Below, piece after piece: positions 1 to 8,834 of a stretch of DNA of 33,453 nt. The DNA is from an uncultured Bacteroidales bacterium (GTDB lineage Bacteria > Bacteroidota > Bacteroidia > Bacteroidales > Bacteroidaceae). The position numbers were made by a program, and so were the translations under genes. The stretch spans positions 1 to 33,453 of the forward strand of contig CACWIN010000030.1 in NCBI GenBank assembly GCA_902760965.1, in the 5' to 3' direction. Below the pieces are notes generated by a model, which was not told the origin of the DNA, made no database searches, and saw only the letters and a program-made list of their open reading frames with translations. Each line of letters begins with the position of its first letter. Position 1 is the first letter of the stretch.

Positions 1-486
1 TTTGTAGATCCATACGGTCTGCTCTGACTGGTTGCCCATCATGTCAACGGTCATGGTGTACTTGGTGCACTCCTTACCGGCGATGGTCTCCTTACCAACC
101 TCCTTGATGTTGTTATCCTTCTTAACCTGATCAGTCAGCTTGTTCCAGTTGATCTGGGCACGGCCACCGCCGAAACCACCCATACCACCGAATGCCGGCA
201 TCTTGGTAGCGGTCTTAGCCTCATCGTTGATGCGGATCTGAGCACCGTCCTTATCTGTGATTGTGCGGGTCTTGCCTTCGCCACCCATGAAACCACCTTC
301 TGATACCTGAGCGGTCTTAAGACCGTAGTTGTCAAAATAGGTCTCAGTGATCATTTCGTTACCCATCATATCCATAGACATGGTGATAACACCTGACTTA
401 ACTCCGTAAGGAGCATCGGCCGGAGCCTGAGCGTTAGCCAGAGAAACTACTGCCAGAAGGGCAGCTGCCAAAAACATCTTCTTCAT
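1..486 (-). CDS. Secreted hypothetical protein (DUF4412-like), 3' end beyond window
   Basis: This open frame runs from an ATG at 486 (minus strand) to the window edge, 162 codons without a stop, so the C-terminus is missing. It begins with a clear Sec signal peptide (MKKMFLAAALLAVVSLANAQ, cleavage after the Ala-Gln boundary). The mature part contains two similar Met-rich stretches (MSMDMMGNE and MTVDMMGNQ), a Gly/Met/Phe-rich linker (FGGMGGFGGG) and an AGKECTKYTM motif. The latter resembles periplasmic Bacteroidetes proteins annotated DUF4412, which is a family guess from memory. Possible -7 boxes on the minus strand are TAAATTTG (612-619, over the obg stop codon) and the weaker TGAATTTG (532-539). 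Function unknown; a periplasmic or outer-membrane-associated location is inferred from the signal peptide. Confidence 0.75.
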   Translation of the reverse strand, partial: MKKMFLAAALLAVVSLANAQAPADAPYGVKSGVITMSMDMMGNEMITETYFDNYGLKTAQVSEGGFMGGEGKTRTITDKDGAQIRINDEAKTATKMPAFGGMGGFGGGRAQINWNKLTDQVKKDNNIKEVGKETIAGKECTKYTMTVDMMGNQSEQTVWIYK

Positions 487-616
487 TTCTGTTTGTTTTA
501 AGTTATTAATTAGTAAAAGGTGAATTCAAAACAAATTCATACAACTATCATATAAGGCGTAAAAATAAAAGTTAAATGTGGAAAAGGAAAAAATGGAAAA
601 AAAACAAACAGCAAAT

Positions 617-1786
617 TTATTCCAGCTCCACCTCAACCTCTTCAAGGTCATCATCAGGATCATCGTCCGGAAGGTCGTCAAAATCAAATTCAAAATCAGC
701 TCCGGCTGCAACAAGCTCATTATGAAGCTCTCCTGCATCCTTGGAGCGGTGAACTATATGTTCGGTCTTCCATGTAGCGTCCAGCTTGTTGCTCTCGCTG
801 TTCAGTTCCTTCCAGAGTATATCCTTTAGTTGCTGCAAGCCCAGCCCGCTTACGCCCGATATGAACACATGAGGCAAATCGGCGGGAAGATTGGGTTCCA
901 GCATTGAAATAAGTTCCTCATCAATAAGGTCACATTTGGTAATTGCAAGCACCCGCTGTTTGTCCAGCATTTCCGGATTGAACTGTTCAAGTTCATTCAG
1001 GAGTATCCTGTACTCACGGGATATGTCATCCGTATCGGCCGGGACCATGAACAATAGCAGCGAGTTGCGTTCTATATGACGCAAAAAACGCAGTCCAAGT
1101 CCCTTACCCTCGCTTGCGCCCTCAATAATGCCCGGGATATCGGCCATTACGAACGATTTGCCTTCACGATAGGAAACAATGCCAAGATTGGGTTCAAGAG
1201 TTGTAAACGGATAGTTGGCAATCTTGGGTTTGGCGGCCGATATAGCCGACAAGAGTGTTGATTTGCCGGCATTGGGGAATCCCACCAGACCCACATCGGC
1301 CAACAGCTTGAGTTCCAGAACCACCATCAGTTCCTGAGCAGGTTCACCGGGTTGGGCAAATCTTGGTGCCTGGCGGGTAGCCGTCCTGAAATGCCAGTTG
1401 CCAAGTCCGCCGCGGCCACCCTTAAGAAGTACTATCTCCTGACCGTCATCGGTTATATCGCAAAGATACTCTCCGGTCTCGGCATCGTATGCAACCGTAC
1501 CGCAAGGCACCTCTATTATGACGTCCTTGCCGTCTTTACCAAAACACTTGTTGCTGCCGCCGTTCCCGCCGTTCTCGGCAAACGCATGGCGTTCATACCT
1601 AAGATGGAGCAAAGTCCAATAGTTACGGTTACCCTTAAGGATAACGCTGCCACCCTTGCCTCCGTCGCCACCGTCAGGACCGCCGTTGGGAATATACTTG
1701 TCATGACGCAGATGCGCCGAACCTCTGCCACCCTTGCCGGAGCGACAGAATATCTTTACGTAATCTACAAAATTGCTTTCAGCCAT
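617..1786 (-). CDS. obg: Obg/CgtA family ribosome-associated GTPase
   Basis: 389 residues, a normal length for Obg. The glycine-rich Obg fold occupies about residues 1-160 ([28 protein letters not shown]). The GTPase domain follows, with G1 GFPNAGKS (169-176), G3 DIPG (216-219), G4 TKCD (283-286) and an SGVSG G5-like loop. The C-terminal tail is strongly acidic (Asp/Glu runs), as in many Bacteroidetes Obg proteins. Obg proteins bind the 50S subunit and couple GTP/ppGpp level to ribosome maturation and growth control. The gene is last in a minus-strand operon hpt-adk-obg, starting 17 bases after the adk stop codon. No clear hairpin terminator is visible in 487-616, only an A/T-rich stretch. 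Confidence 0.97.
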   Translation of the reverse strand: MAESNFVDYVKIFCRSGKGGRGSAHLRHDKYIPNGGPDGGDGGKGGSVILKGNRNYWTLLHLRYERHAFAENGGNGGSNKCFGKDGKDVIIEVPCGTVAYDAETGEYLCDITDDGQEIVLLKGGRGGLGNWHFRTATRQAPRFAQPGEPAQELMVVLELKLLADVGLVGFPNAGKSTLLSAISAAKPKIANYPFTTLEPNLGIVSYREGKSFVMADIPGIIEGASEGKGLGLRFLRHIERNSLLLFMVPADTDDISREYRILLNELEQFNPEMLDKQRVLAITKCDLIDEELISMLEPNLPADLPHVFISGVSGLGLQQLKDILWKELNSESNKLDATWKTEHIVHRSKDAGELHNELVAAGADFEFDFDDLPDDDPDDDLEEVEVELE

Positions 1787-1803
1787 ATAAATACAAGGTG
1801 GGG

Positions 1804-2373
1804 TCAGATTGACTCCACCTTTTCTATAATTTCCTTTATCATCAAGTCTTTGTCACCCTTGAAAGTAAACTCCGAAAGAACGCCCTCTTTCTTGAACCAC
1901 TCTATGAGCGGATGAGTCTGGGTGTAATATACATTGAAACGCTTCTTGATGGTCTCTTCGTTGTCATCGGCACGGCCCTCTATCTGGGCACGTTTTAAAA
2001 GGCGTTCCATAAGGATATCCTCGCTTACGATCAGATTCAGAGTGACCGATATCTTTTCGCCGCGTTCGTGAAGCATCTCCTTTAAAGCCTTGGCCTGAAC
2101 TATTGTGCGGGGAAAACCGTCAAATATCACGCCGGGACCCTCACGCATGGTGTCGTAAACACTTGCAAGCATATCAATGATCAGGTCATCGGGAATGAGT
2201 TGTCCTTTTTCAATATATCCTTCGGCAATATTGCCAAGTTCCGTGCCGGCTTTTATCTCGGCTCTGAGCACATCGCCGGTAGAAATATGATTATATCCGA
2301 ATTTCTCAACCAGGGCAGCACTATACGTTCCTTTGCCGGAACCGGGAGCGCCAAATATTACTATGTTGTCCAT
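1804..2373 (-). CDS. adk: Adenylate kinase
   Basis: 189 residues. The P-loop GAPGSGKGT is at residues 8-16, followed by the AMP-binding STGDVLR stretch, DGFPRT, and the arginine-bearing [12 protein letters not shown] segment. The LID is the short form, without a four-cysteine zinc site, as is usual for Bacteroidetes. The enzyme interconverts ATP + AMP and 2 ADP in the cytoplasm and so sets the adenylate energy charge. It lies between hpt and obg with spacings of 14 and 17 bases, so the three are almost certainly co-transcribed. This links purine salvage, nucleotide balance and GTPase-based growth control. Confidence 0.98.
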   Translation of the reverse strand: MDNIVIFGAPGSGKGTYSAALVEKFGYNHISTGDVLRAEIKAGTELGNIAEGYIEKGQLIPDDLIIDMLASVYDTMREGPGVIFDGFPRTIVQAKALKEMLHERGEKISVTLNLIVSEDILMERLLKRAQIEGRADDNEETIKKRFNVYYTQTHPLIEWFKKEGVLSEFTFKGDKDLMIKEIIEKVESI

Positions 2374-2387
2374 TGTTAAGCTGTTAT

Positions 2388-2924
2388 TTATTTTACAATC
2401 TGATAAATATCTCGTGAGTTTCGGCCAAAACCGTCATAATCAAGGCCATATCCCACAATAAAGCCGTTGGGGATACTCAATGCAAGATATTTGAGTGTAA
2501 GGTCAACTTTAAGTTTGTCAGGTTTGCACAGCAGGGCACACACCTGGACCGATGCGGCACCCTTCTCTGCCAGAGAGTCCAGGACGTCACGCATGGTGTA
2601 ACCGGTATCCACAATATCCTCAACTATTATCACATGACGGCCTTCGACCGACTCCTGCAGACCCATAAGTTCCTTAACCTTTCCGGTAGTATCGGTACCT
2701 GAGTATGAGGCCACCTTTACGAATGATACGTTACAAGGTACGCTCACGTTCTTGAGCAGATCGGCCGCAAACATGAAAGAACCGTTCAGGATACACAGGA
2801 ACAGAGGTTCCTTGCCCTCATAATCACGGTTAATATCTGATGCTACTCTCTTAATTTCCTTTTGGATCTCGGCTTCCCTGATGAAAGGAGCGAATAATCT
2901 GTCCTTAACCTGAATGGTTTCCAT
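2388..2924 (-). CDS. hpt: Hypoxanthine phosphoribosyltransferase
   Basis: 178 residues, normal for type I PRTases. The PRPP-binding loop VIIVEDIVDTGYT lies at 98-110, with the LNGSFMFAADL hydrophobic/pyrophosphate loop at 46-56 and the purine-contacting YGLDYDGFGRN near the C-terminus. It converts hypoxanthine or guanine plus PRPP to IMP or GMP in the cytoplasm. It is first in the hpt-adk-obg operon. A probable -7 box TATATTCG (minus strand, 2945-2952) lies 20 bases upstream of the start codon, giving a leader of roughly 14 bases. The nucleobase permeases at 5125-8612 would supply its substrates. Confidence 0.97.
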   Translation of the reverse strand: METIQVKDRLFAPFIREAEIQKEIKRVASDINRDYEGKEPLFLCILNGSFMFAADLLKNVSVPCNVSFVKVASYSGTDTTGKVKELMGLQESVEGRHVIIVEDIVDTGYTMRDVLDSLAEKGAASVQVCALLCKPDKLKVDLTLKYLALSIPNGFIVGYGLDYDGFGRNSRDIYQIVK

Positions 2925-2944
2925 ATACGACTTTATTAATTATG

Positions 2945-2952
2945 CGAATATA
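2945..2952 (-). promoter_or_regulatory. Probable -7 box for hpt-adk-obg
   Basis: On the minus strand the sequence reads TATATTCG, one mismatch from the Bacteroidetes sigma-ABfr consensus TAnnTTTG, at the right distance from the hpt ATG (2924). No convincing -33 TTG was found, so this rests on the -7 box and position only. Confidence 0.45.
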
Positions 2953-3038
2953 CTTAAAAAATGTGAGGTATTAAGGGGCATCATCCCATTTTTATAAGTG
3001 ACCCTTACAAGAATAGCCGTTTTTTAACAAAATAAACG

Positions 3039-3046
3039 TACATTTG
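3039..3046 (+). promoter_or_regulatory. -7 box for nnrD-DUF4831
   Basis: TACATTTG matches TAnnTTTG exactly and lies 17 bases before the ATG at 3064, giving a predicted leader of about 10 bases. A short leader of this kind fits the Bacteroidetes pattern and supports the 3064 start. Confidence 0.6.
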
Positions 3047-3063
3047 CCAAGTACAATTGCCAA

Positions 3064-3966
3064 ATGACAGACCTATCATACATAGATGAGACCCGGCAGA
3101 TGCTCAAAAAACTGCTTCCTGTAGAAAGCATCATGACCATTAATCAGGACCAGATAAAGGACCTGATCAAAAAGCGTGACCCTAAAGCTCACAAGGGCTG
3201 TTTCGGGCATGCCCTGCTTTATGCGGGCAGCTATGGAATGGCTGGCGCCGCAGTCCTCTCGGCCAAGGCATGCATGCGTTCTGGCGTTGGACTCCTTACT
3301 GTATGTACACCTCCTGCAAATAACGATATTCTGCAGATTTCGGTACCCGAGGCAATGGTGGTTCATACCGATGACATGTATGCCGAATCGGACTTTTCAC
3401 GTTATTCGGCTATAGGAGCAGGTCCCGGATTGGGTAAGGGAGACTCGCAGACTGCCCTGCTTGACAAAATTCTTAAAAGCGCTTCCTGCCCTACCGTACT
3501 CGATGCCGATGCGCTGAACATTTTATCCCAGAACAGCTATCTGCTGGAATATGTTCCGGCAGGTTCGGTCATAACGCCCCACCCTGGTGAATTGGCAAGA
3601 CTTACGGGAAAAACCACGGACTGGACACAGATGACCGGACGGGCAATAGAGTTTGCCAGGCAATCAGGCATAACCGTTGTAGTCAAGGGAGCGCCAACAG
3701 TAACTGTCACCCCTCAAGGGGCTGCATACATTAATACAACAGGTAATGCAGGTATGGCTACGGGTGGCTCGGGCGATGTACTGACAGGCATAACCCTGGC
3801 ATTGCTGGCTCAGGGTTACAGCGCACTTGATTCCGCATTGACAGCGGTTTATATTCACGGATTGGCAGGCGATATCGCCGCCGCACAATTGAGTCAGACG
3901 GCCATGACATCGGCCGATATCATATCCTGCCTGCCACAGGCATGGCTAAAAACGGAAATATTATGA
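3064..3966 (+). CDS. nnrD: ADP/ATP-dependent NAD(P)H-hydrate dehydratase, stand-alone domain
   Basis: 300 residues covering only the carbohydrate-kinase-like (YjeF C-terminal) domain. Motifs seen are AHKGCFGHALLYAGSYG (42-58), ITPHPGE, and the nucleotide-binding/catalytic TGNAGMATGGSGDVLTG near residue 240. The enzyme dehydrates the S epimer of damaged NAD(P)H hydrate back to NAD(P)H. In Bacteroidetes it is usually fused behind an NnrE epimerase domain in a protein of about 500 residues. Here residues 1-30 look like the inter-domain linker only, and no epimerase is present upstream or elsewhere in the window. The start at 3064 is supported by the promoter just upstream; ATG at 3133 is a shorter alternative. 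The stop overlaps the next start (ATGA). Confidence 0.9.
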   Translation: MTDLSYIDETRQMLKKLLPVESIMTINQDQIKDLIKKRDPKAHKGCFGHALLYAGSYGMAGAAVLSAKACMRSGVGLLTVCTPPANNDILQISVPEAMVVHTDDMYAESDFSRYSAIGAGPGLGKGDSQTALLDKILKSASCPTVLDADALNILSQNSYLLEYVPAGSVITPHPGELARLTGKTTDWTQMTGRAIEFARQSGITVVVKGAPTVTVTPQGAAYINTTGNAGMATGGSGDVLTGITLALLAQGYSALDSALTAVYIHGLAGDIAAAQLSQTAMTSADIISCLPQAWLKTEIL

Positions 3967-5045
3967 AAATGAATTTCATCAAATCATCCCTTATCATGGG
4001 ATTTGCCTTGAGCAGCGTTTTGGTTGCCGCACAAGGTATCTCCACCCCCTACTCCCCCGGAGTAACTCAGGACGCAATCTCATACTGGTTACCTAAGACC
4101 AAACTTACCGTAAAGGTAACCACCACCAAACGTTCATTCAAGCCCGGCGAATTTTCACGTTATGCCGAGCGTTATCTTCGTATGAGCCAGGTAAAGGACA
4201 AGGCCGAAGACGTTTGGGAGATAACAGATATCTCGGTTATGACCAGCGGAGTGCCTGACAAGGACAATCTTTACACATTGGCATTTCCCGCAAAGGGTAA
4301 CAGGCCCTATTTTGAGTTGACCAACGATGGTATACTGGCCGCGGTTAACACTCATATCCAGGAAGAGAGTACCGGTAGCCAGGAGCCAACAGCTCAAACC
4401 GGAACACAGGCCAAGGTAAATCCTCAGGATTATATGACCGAAGAGATTCTTATGGCAGGCTCCACCGCAAAGATGGCCGAACTTACCGCCAAAGAGATTT
4501 ACAATATCCGCGAAAGCCGCAATGCCATTACCCGCGGCCAGGCCGATTATGTGCCGACCGACGGCGAATCATTAAAATATATGCTGGAATCCTTGTCGCA
4601 GCAGGAGGCCGCTCTTTTGACCCTGTTCAGCGGTACAAACGAATCCGAGGAGCATGTATTCATGATTGAAGTAAACCCGGACGAGTCTCTATCCAAGCAG
4701 GTCCTGTTCAGATTCTCATTGAAACTTGGAGTCTTGCCAATTGACAATCTTGCCGGCGAGCCTGTATGGATAGACGTTAAGGACTACAATATGCCTGGAG
4801 GCCAGGCATCGGAATCAAAAGCCAAGACAAGCAAGAAAGGTCAAGGCCCGTTCCTTTATTACCGTATTCCCGGACGTGCCTTGGTAAAGGTTTACAACAA
4901 CCGCAAGAGCTTCCTTGAGCAGGACGTACAGATTGCCCAGTTTGGCAATGTGGAGGTTGTTTCATCATCAATAATGGGAAAGCACTCCGACACCAAGATT
5001 GTTTTTGACACCACAACCGGAAACATAAAAAGCATCAACGAGTAA
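3963..5045 (+). CDS. DUF4831 family secreted protein
   Basis: 360 residues from the ATG at 3963, which overlaps the nnrD stop codon as ATGA; an in-frame ATG lies at 3942 inside nnrD, but the signal peptide and coupling favour 3963. The N-terminus is a Sec signal peptide (KMNFIKSSLIMGFALSS...VLVAAQG). The body has the pattern I associate with the Bacteroidetes DUF4831 family: YWLPKTKLTVKVTTTKRSFKPGEFSRYAER early on, then a long charged region with IRESRNAITRG, and a C-terminal half rich in beta strands. Long motifs are quoted by key residues only; the first spans about residues 43-70. Function unknown; predicted periplasmic. Its 3' end is followed by a strong terminator. Confidence 0.85.
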   Translation: MKMNFIKSSLIMGFALSSVLVAAQGISTPYSPGVTQDAISYWLPKTKLTVKVTTTKRSFKPGEFSRYAERYLRMSQVKDKAEDVWEITDISVMTSGVPDKDNLYTLAFPAKGNRPYFELTNDGILAAVNTHIQEESTGSQEPTAQTGTQAKVNPQDYMTEEILMAGSTAKMAELTAKEIYNIRESRNAITRGQADYVPTDGESLKYMLESLSQQEAALLTLFSGTNESEEHVFMIEVNPDESLSKQVLFRFSLKLGVLPIDNLAGEPVWIDVKDYNMPGGQASESKAKTSKKGQGPFLYYRIPGRALVKVYNNRKSFLEQDVQIAQFGNVEVVSSSIMGKHSDTKIVFDTTTGNIKSINE

Positions 5046-5066
5046 TAATCTTTATGCCAAAAATAA

Positions 5067-5105
5067 TTCCGGGCGAACCTTTTAAAAGGTCCGCCCGGAG
5101 TTTTT
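5067..5105. terminator. Bidirectional intrinsic terminator
   Basis: A hairpin with arms TCCGGGCG-A-ACCTTTT (from 5067) and AAAAGGT-C-CGCCCGGA (to 5099) is closed by a TTTTAAAA centre, with one A/C mismatch. T runs flank both sides: TTTTT at 5101-5105 on the plus strand, and the complement of AAAAATAATT on the minus strand. It separates the convergent DUF4831 gene (ends 5045) and the permease gene (ends 5125). Confidence 0.85.
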
Positions 5106-5124
5106 ATGGAATCTGTACCGTCTG

Positions 5125-6423
5125 TTACAGGAATATATACCGTAACACGAACAGTATTGCAAGAATCCAGGATGTTAAAGAAATCTTGTTGAACTTACCG
5201 CTCACTGCATTCAGGATAACATAAGAGATCATACCGAGCATAATACCATCGGAGATGCTGTATGTAAGAGGCATCATGATAAGGGTAATGTAAGCAGGTA
5301 TTGAATCCGAATAGTCGTCAAGGTCAATCTCCTTGATAGGAGACATCATGAACAGACCCACAATGATAAGAGCTGGAGCCGTAGCTGAACTGGGAATTGC
5401 CAGGAATACGGGAGCAAACAGCAGGGAGATTATGAATCCGCATGCAATTACGAATGCGGTCAGACCTGAACGGCCTCCCTCGGCAACGCCCGATGCGCTC
5501 TCAACATAAGTGGTAGTTGTACTGGTTCCTACGCATGCACCTACTATGGTAGCAATTGCATCGGCCATAAAGATATTCTTAACGCCGGGAATCTTGCCGT
5601 CAGGGGTCATCATTCCAGCCTTCTTTGAAACGCCTACTACGGTACCAATGGTATCGAACATATCAATGAACAGGAATGTGAAGACCACGATAAGCATATC
5701 CAGTGAGAATATCTGGTCAAATGTGAACTTGAAAGCGATAGAACCTACCGAAGGCGGAACATCAATAATCTTGTCAAAATGGGTAAGGCCCATAGGAATA
5801 CCTACAATCGAGGTCAGGATAATACCAATCAGCATAGCACCCTTTACCTTAAGGATAAAGAGCACACCTGTTATTACCAGTCCTATCATGCAGAGCCAGG
5901 CCGACGGTGAAGAAATGTCCAAACCTACCAGAGTAGCTGAGTTGTCAACAATAATCTCGGCATTCTGCAGACCTATGAATGCAATGAACAGGCCTATACC
6001 TGCACCGATAGCATTCTTAATGGCATCTGGCAAAGCATTTACCAATGCCTCACGTACGTTTGTGAGGGTCAGGATTACAAATATGAAACCTTCAATCAGA
6101 ATTGCAGTCAATGCAAACTGCCAGGGTTTTCCCATGCCCAGACAAACTGTGTAAACAAAGAATGCGTTCAAACCCAGGCCAGGAGCCAGACCAAACGGTT
6201 TTTTTGCCAGAAACGCCATTACAAGAGTACCTGTTATGGCAGCAATGGCGGTAGCCGTAAACACGGCGCCATTGTCCATACCCAAATCATCAAGAGCAGC
6301 AAAAATAGTCGGGTTGACAACCAAAATGTAGGCCATTGTCAGGAATGTGGTTATACCAGCCACAATCTCTGTCTTTACGCTTTGCTTGGCGGGATCAAAA
6401 CCCAAAGCTCCAAGAAATGACAT
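5125..6423 (-). CDS. pbuG: NCS2 family purine (adenine/guanine/hypoxanthine) permease, AzgA/PbuG type
   Basis: 432 residues with about 12-14 hydrophobic segments. The N-terminus (FDPAKQSVKTEIVAGITTFLTMAYI, about residues 9-33) and the FGLAPGLGLNAFF segment near residue 80 are hallmarks of the AzgA branch of NCS2 transporters; TSTTTTYVESASGVAEGGRSG near residue 300 is the paired substrate-site helix region. These proteins import purine bases with protons across the inner membrane. It is the last gene of an operon with a DUF5020 channel (37 bases upstream) and uraA. Its 24-base leader resembles that of uraA (see findings). Exact substrate range is not readable from sequence. Confidence 0.93.
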   Translation of the reverse strand: MSFLGALGFDPAKQSVKTEIVAGITTFLTMAYILVVNPTIFAALDDLGMDNGAVFTATAIAAITGTLVMAFLAKKPFGLAPGLGLNAFFVYTVCLGMGKPWQFALTAILIEGFIFVILTLTNVREALVNALPDAIKNAIGAGIGLFIAFIGLQNAEIIVDNSATLVGLDISSPSAWLCMIGLVITGVLFILKVKGAMLIGIILTSIVGIPMGLTHFDKIIDVPPSVGSIAFKFTFDQIFSLDMLIVVFTFLFIDMFDTIGTVVGVSKKAGMMTPDGKIPGVKNIFMADAIATIVGACVGTSTTTTYVESASGVAEGGRSGLTAFVIACGFIISLLFAPVFLAIPSSATAPALIIVGLFMMSPIKEIDLDDYSDSIPAYITLIMMPLTYSISDGIMLGMISYVILNAVSGKFNKISLTSWILAILFVLRYIFL

Positions 6424-6460
6424 AATAGTTCAGTTTTTTAGTTACGACTGTCAGGCTTGA

Positions 6461-7180
6461 TCAGAAATTCCACTTGACACCAAGGCAGGGATTGCATACA
6501 AAGCCCTTGTCCCTGAAGTTGTTTGAAAGCTCAATCTCACCACCAATGTTAAAGTTCTCGCAGCCAAAGAGAGCACCTACGTTGTACCAGAGCTGAGGCT
6601 CGGAGAGGAACTTGAACTTGGTCTCGTCATCGAGTCCCCAAACAGCTTTCTCACCCCAGAAATCAAAGAATCCTGAGAATCTGAGGCCCTCCAAGCCAAA
6701 CAGATTGTTCATGCCCCATACACCTGAAACCTGAATGGGAGTGTCGGTAGCTTTACTGTCAGTGTACATCTTGTACAACAGGGCAATTGTGAATGTATTT
6801 GAAAAATCAGCGTTGTGCAGGAAATACTCAGCACCAAACAACCAGTTACGTGCCGAGAAACCGCCGAATCGGCCAGACTGGAACTCAACATGTGCGCTCA
6901 AGGCACCCAGCTGTGTATCCTGCCAGAAGTTCAGGGCACGCTCAATCTCCATATAAGTACTCTGGGTACCATAGATATCAACGTCGCGCTGTTCTTTTGT
7001 GGTGTAGTCATAATCAACAAAGAAGAAAGTGCTTCCCCAATCATCGGCCTTGAACATTTCAAGTGTTGTTGTCACAAGTTTACGATCCTTGCCGAAATCA
7101 TAGAACACCTGTAAGTTGGTCTGTGCAAAAGCACCCACTGACAGCAGGGCAAATCCTGCAAAAGCTACGATTTTTTTCAT
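6461..7180 (-). CDS. DUF5020 family Tsx-like outer-membrane nucleoside channel
   Basis: 239 residues from the ATG at 7180. The frame stays open upstream to 7339, but MKKIVAFAGFALLSVGAFAQ starting at 7180 is a textbook signal peptide, and the longer start would run into uraA. The mature part is a predicted beta-barrel: alternating aromatic strands (LQVFYDFGKDRKLVTTTLEMF, GSTFFFVDYDY, WYNVGALFGCENFNIGGEIEL) ending in a terminal Phe (GVKWNF), the classic outer-membrane insertion signature. The first motif is given by its key residues around positions 22-43. The family is related to Tsx, the nucleoside-specific channel. Lying between uracil and purine permeases, it plausibly supplies nucleosides or bases across the outer membrane. 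Confidence 0.85.
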   Translation of the reverse strand: MKKIVAFAGFALLSVGAFAQTNLQVFYDFGKDRKLVTTTLEMFKADDWGSTFFFVDYDYTTKEQRDVDIYGTQSTYMEIERALNFWQDTQLGALSAHVEFQSGRFGGFSARNWLFGAEYFLHNADFSNTFTIALLYKMYTDSKATDTPIQVSGVWGMNNLFGLEGLRFSGFFDFWGEKAVWGLDDETKFKFLSEPQLWYNVGALFGCENFNIGGEIELSNNFRDKGFVCNPCLGVKWNF

Positions 7181-7223
7181 ATCAAAACTTTTTAGAGTTA
7201 ATAAGAATATAATTTGTAATTGA

Positions 7224-8612
7224 TTATCCGTTGTATTTGGGGTCATCGTGAATAGGTTTCTTGAACTCCTCAGGCAGTTCCTGACCCTCACCGGTAGCGC
7301 GCTTACCGCTTGTGTAATCACCTGTAAAGTGGAAGTCATTACCGGGCAGCACTGCGTTCATGATTATACCCACCAGAGCGGCAACAGCCAGACCTGACAG
7401 GGAAATCTTACCGAATGATATGCTGCCGGGACCAAAGTTGATACCGATGGCGAGCACCAGTATCAGGGCGGCAATTAGCACGTTGCGGTTATTTGTAAAG
7501 TCAACCTTGTTCTCAACCAGGTTACGTACACCTACAGCCGATATCATACCGTAGAGCACCAGAGATACACCACCCACGGTTGCGGTAGGCATAGCATAGA
7601 TGATCTGAGCGAACTTGGGGCAGAACGAGAACACGATTGCCAGCAATGCGGCAATTCGCACCACCTTGGGATCAAACACCTTGGTAAGGTTGAGCACACC
7701 TGTATTCTCACCGTATGTAGTGTTGGCGGGAGCACCGAACAGGGCAGCCAGTGCGGTAGCGCAGCCGTCACCCATAAGAGTACGGTGCAGACCGGGATCG
7801 GCAATATAGTTACGGTTACATGTTGACGAGATAGCGGCAACATCACCTATATGCTCAATCATTGTAGCGAAAGCAATGGGAACTATGGCAATTACGGCAG
7901 TCCAGACAAATGACCAGTCAGGATTCTGGAGAACCGAGAAAGCTGTATTCTCCCACTGGAAAGGCATTCCGAACCATGCAGCTTCCTTAACGGCCGTAAA
8001 ATCAACCTGGCCAAAGCAGGCAGCTACTATGTATGAACCGATAACACCCAGAATGATAGGAATGATCTTGATCATACCCTTACCGAATATATTGCATATC
8101 ACGATAATAAGGATTGCCAGCAGTGCTATCCACCAGTTGCTCTGGCAGTTATTGATGGCACTTGACGACAGGATAAGACCTATTGAGATAATGATAGGAC
8201 CTGTTACCACGGGCGGGAAGAAACGCATTGTGCGACGCACACCGTAGAACTTGAACAGGGCAGCCAGGACAAAATATAGAAGTCCTGCAAAGAATACGCC
8301 TATGCAGGCATACGTAAGAGAAACGCCTTCGGTCAAGCCAAGACCAACGCCTATTTCCTTAACAGCCGCATAACCGCCCAGGAATGCAAATGACGAGCCC
8401 AGGAATGCGGGAACCTTCATCTTTGTAAACAAGTGGAAAATAAGAGTGCCTATACCTGCAAACAGCAGTGTAGCCGATACAGACAGACCTGTAAGAAGCG
8501 GTACAAGGACCGTAGCACCAAACATTGCGAACATGTGCTGACATCCCAGCACAAACATTTTTCCCCCTCCAAGGGTACTGGCATCATAGATGCCATCCTG
8601 TTTTAGCTCCAT
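7224..8612 (-). CDS. uraA: Uracil permease (NCS2 family)
   Basis: 462 residues, slightly longer than E. coli UraA because of a hydrophilic C-terminal tail (about the last 35 residues). Conserved UraA elements include VLGCQHMFAMFGATVLVPLL near the N-terminus, the substrate-binding MIEHIGD (Glu and His), RNYIADPGLHRTLMGDG, and NTTYGENTGVL with the second key Glu. The transporter imports uracil with a proton across the inner membrane. First gene of the operon uraA-DUF5020-pbuG, with 43 bases to the next gene. A perfect -7 box lies at 8665-8672. The C-terminal tail contains several charged residues and is predicted cytoplasmic. Confidence 0.95.
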   Translation of the reverse strand: MELKQDGIYDASTLGGGKMFVLGCQHMFAMFGATVLVPLLTGLSVSATLLFAGIGTLIFHLFTKMKVPAFLGSSFAFLGGYAAVKEIGVGLGLTEGVSLTYACIGVFFAGLLYFVLAALFKFYGVRRTMRFFPPVVTGPIIISIGLILSSSAINNCQSNWWIALLAILIIVICNIFGKGMIKIIPIILGVIGSYIVAACFGQVDFTAVKEAAWFGMPFQWENTAFSVLQNPDWSFVWTAVIAIVPIAFATMIEHIGDVAAISSTCNRNYIADPGLHRTLMGDGCATALAALFGAPANTTYGENTGVLNLTKVFDPKVVRIAALLAIVFSFCPKFAQIIYAMPTATVGGVSLVLYGMISAVGVRNLVENKVDFTNNRNVLIAALILVLAIGINFGPGSISFGKISLSGLAVAALVGIIMNAVLPGNDFHFTGDYTSGKRATGEGQELPEEFKKPIHDDPKYNG

Positions 8613-8664
8613 GACTGTTAACTGTTTTAGTTACGATTTGTTGAATTTTGTAGAATCGTGTTAG

Positions 8665-8672
8665 CAAAATTA
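8665..8672 (-). promoter_or_regulatory. -7 box for uraA-DUF5020-pbuG
   Basis: Minus-strand TAATTTTG is an exact TAnnTTTG match 52 bases upstream of the uraA ATG, giving a leader of about 45 bases. That leader can form an ACGATT/AATCGT stem. A -33 TTG is not obvious at the usual spacing. Confidence 0.5.
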
Positions 8673-8797
8673 ATCGGGGGTAAAAAAAAGAGAAAAAAAA
8701 TGCCGTTCTTTTTTGGCAATTGTTGAAAACTTTCCACCTATCAGTTGAAAACCTGTAAAACATAGGGAATCGGGCACTGATTTTTAAGCAAAACCAT

Positions 8798-8805
8798 TAT
8801 ATTTG
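8798..8805 (+). promoter_or_regulatory. -7 box for malQ
   Basis: TATATTTG, an exact TAnnTTTG match, 29 bases before the malQ ATG at 8835. The 8613-8834 gap holds only this promoter and the divergent uraA promoter, plus A/T-rich sequence. Confidence 0.6.
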
Positions 8806-8834
8806 TGTCTTGTATCCAACAGTAAAAAGAGACT

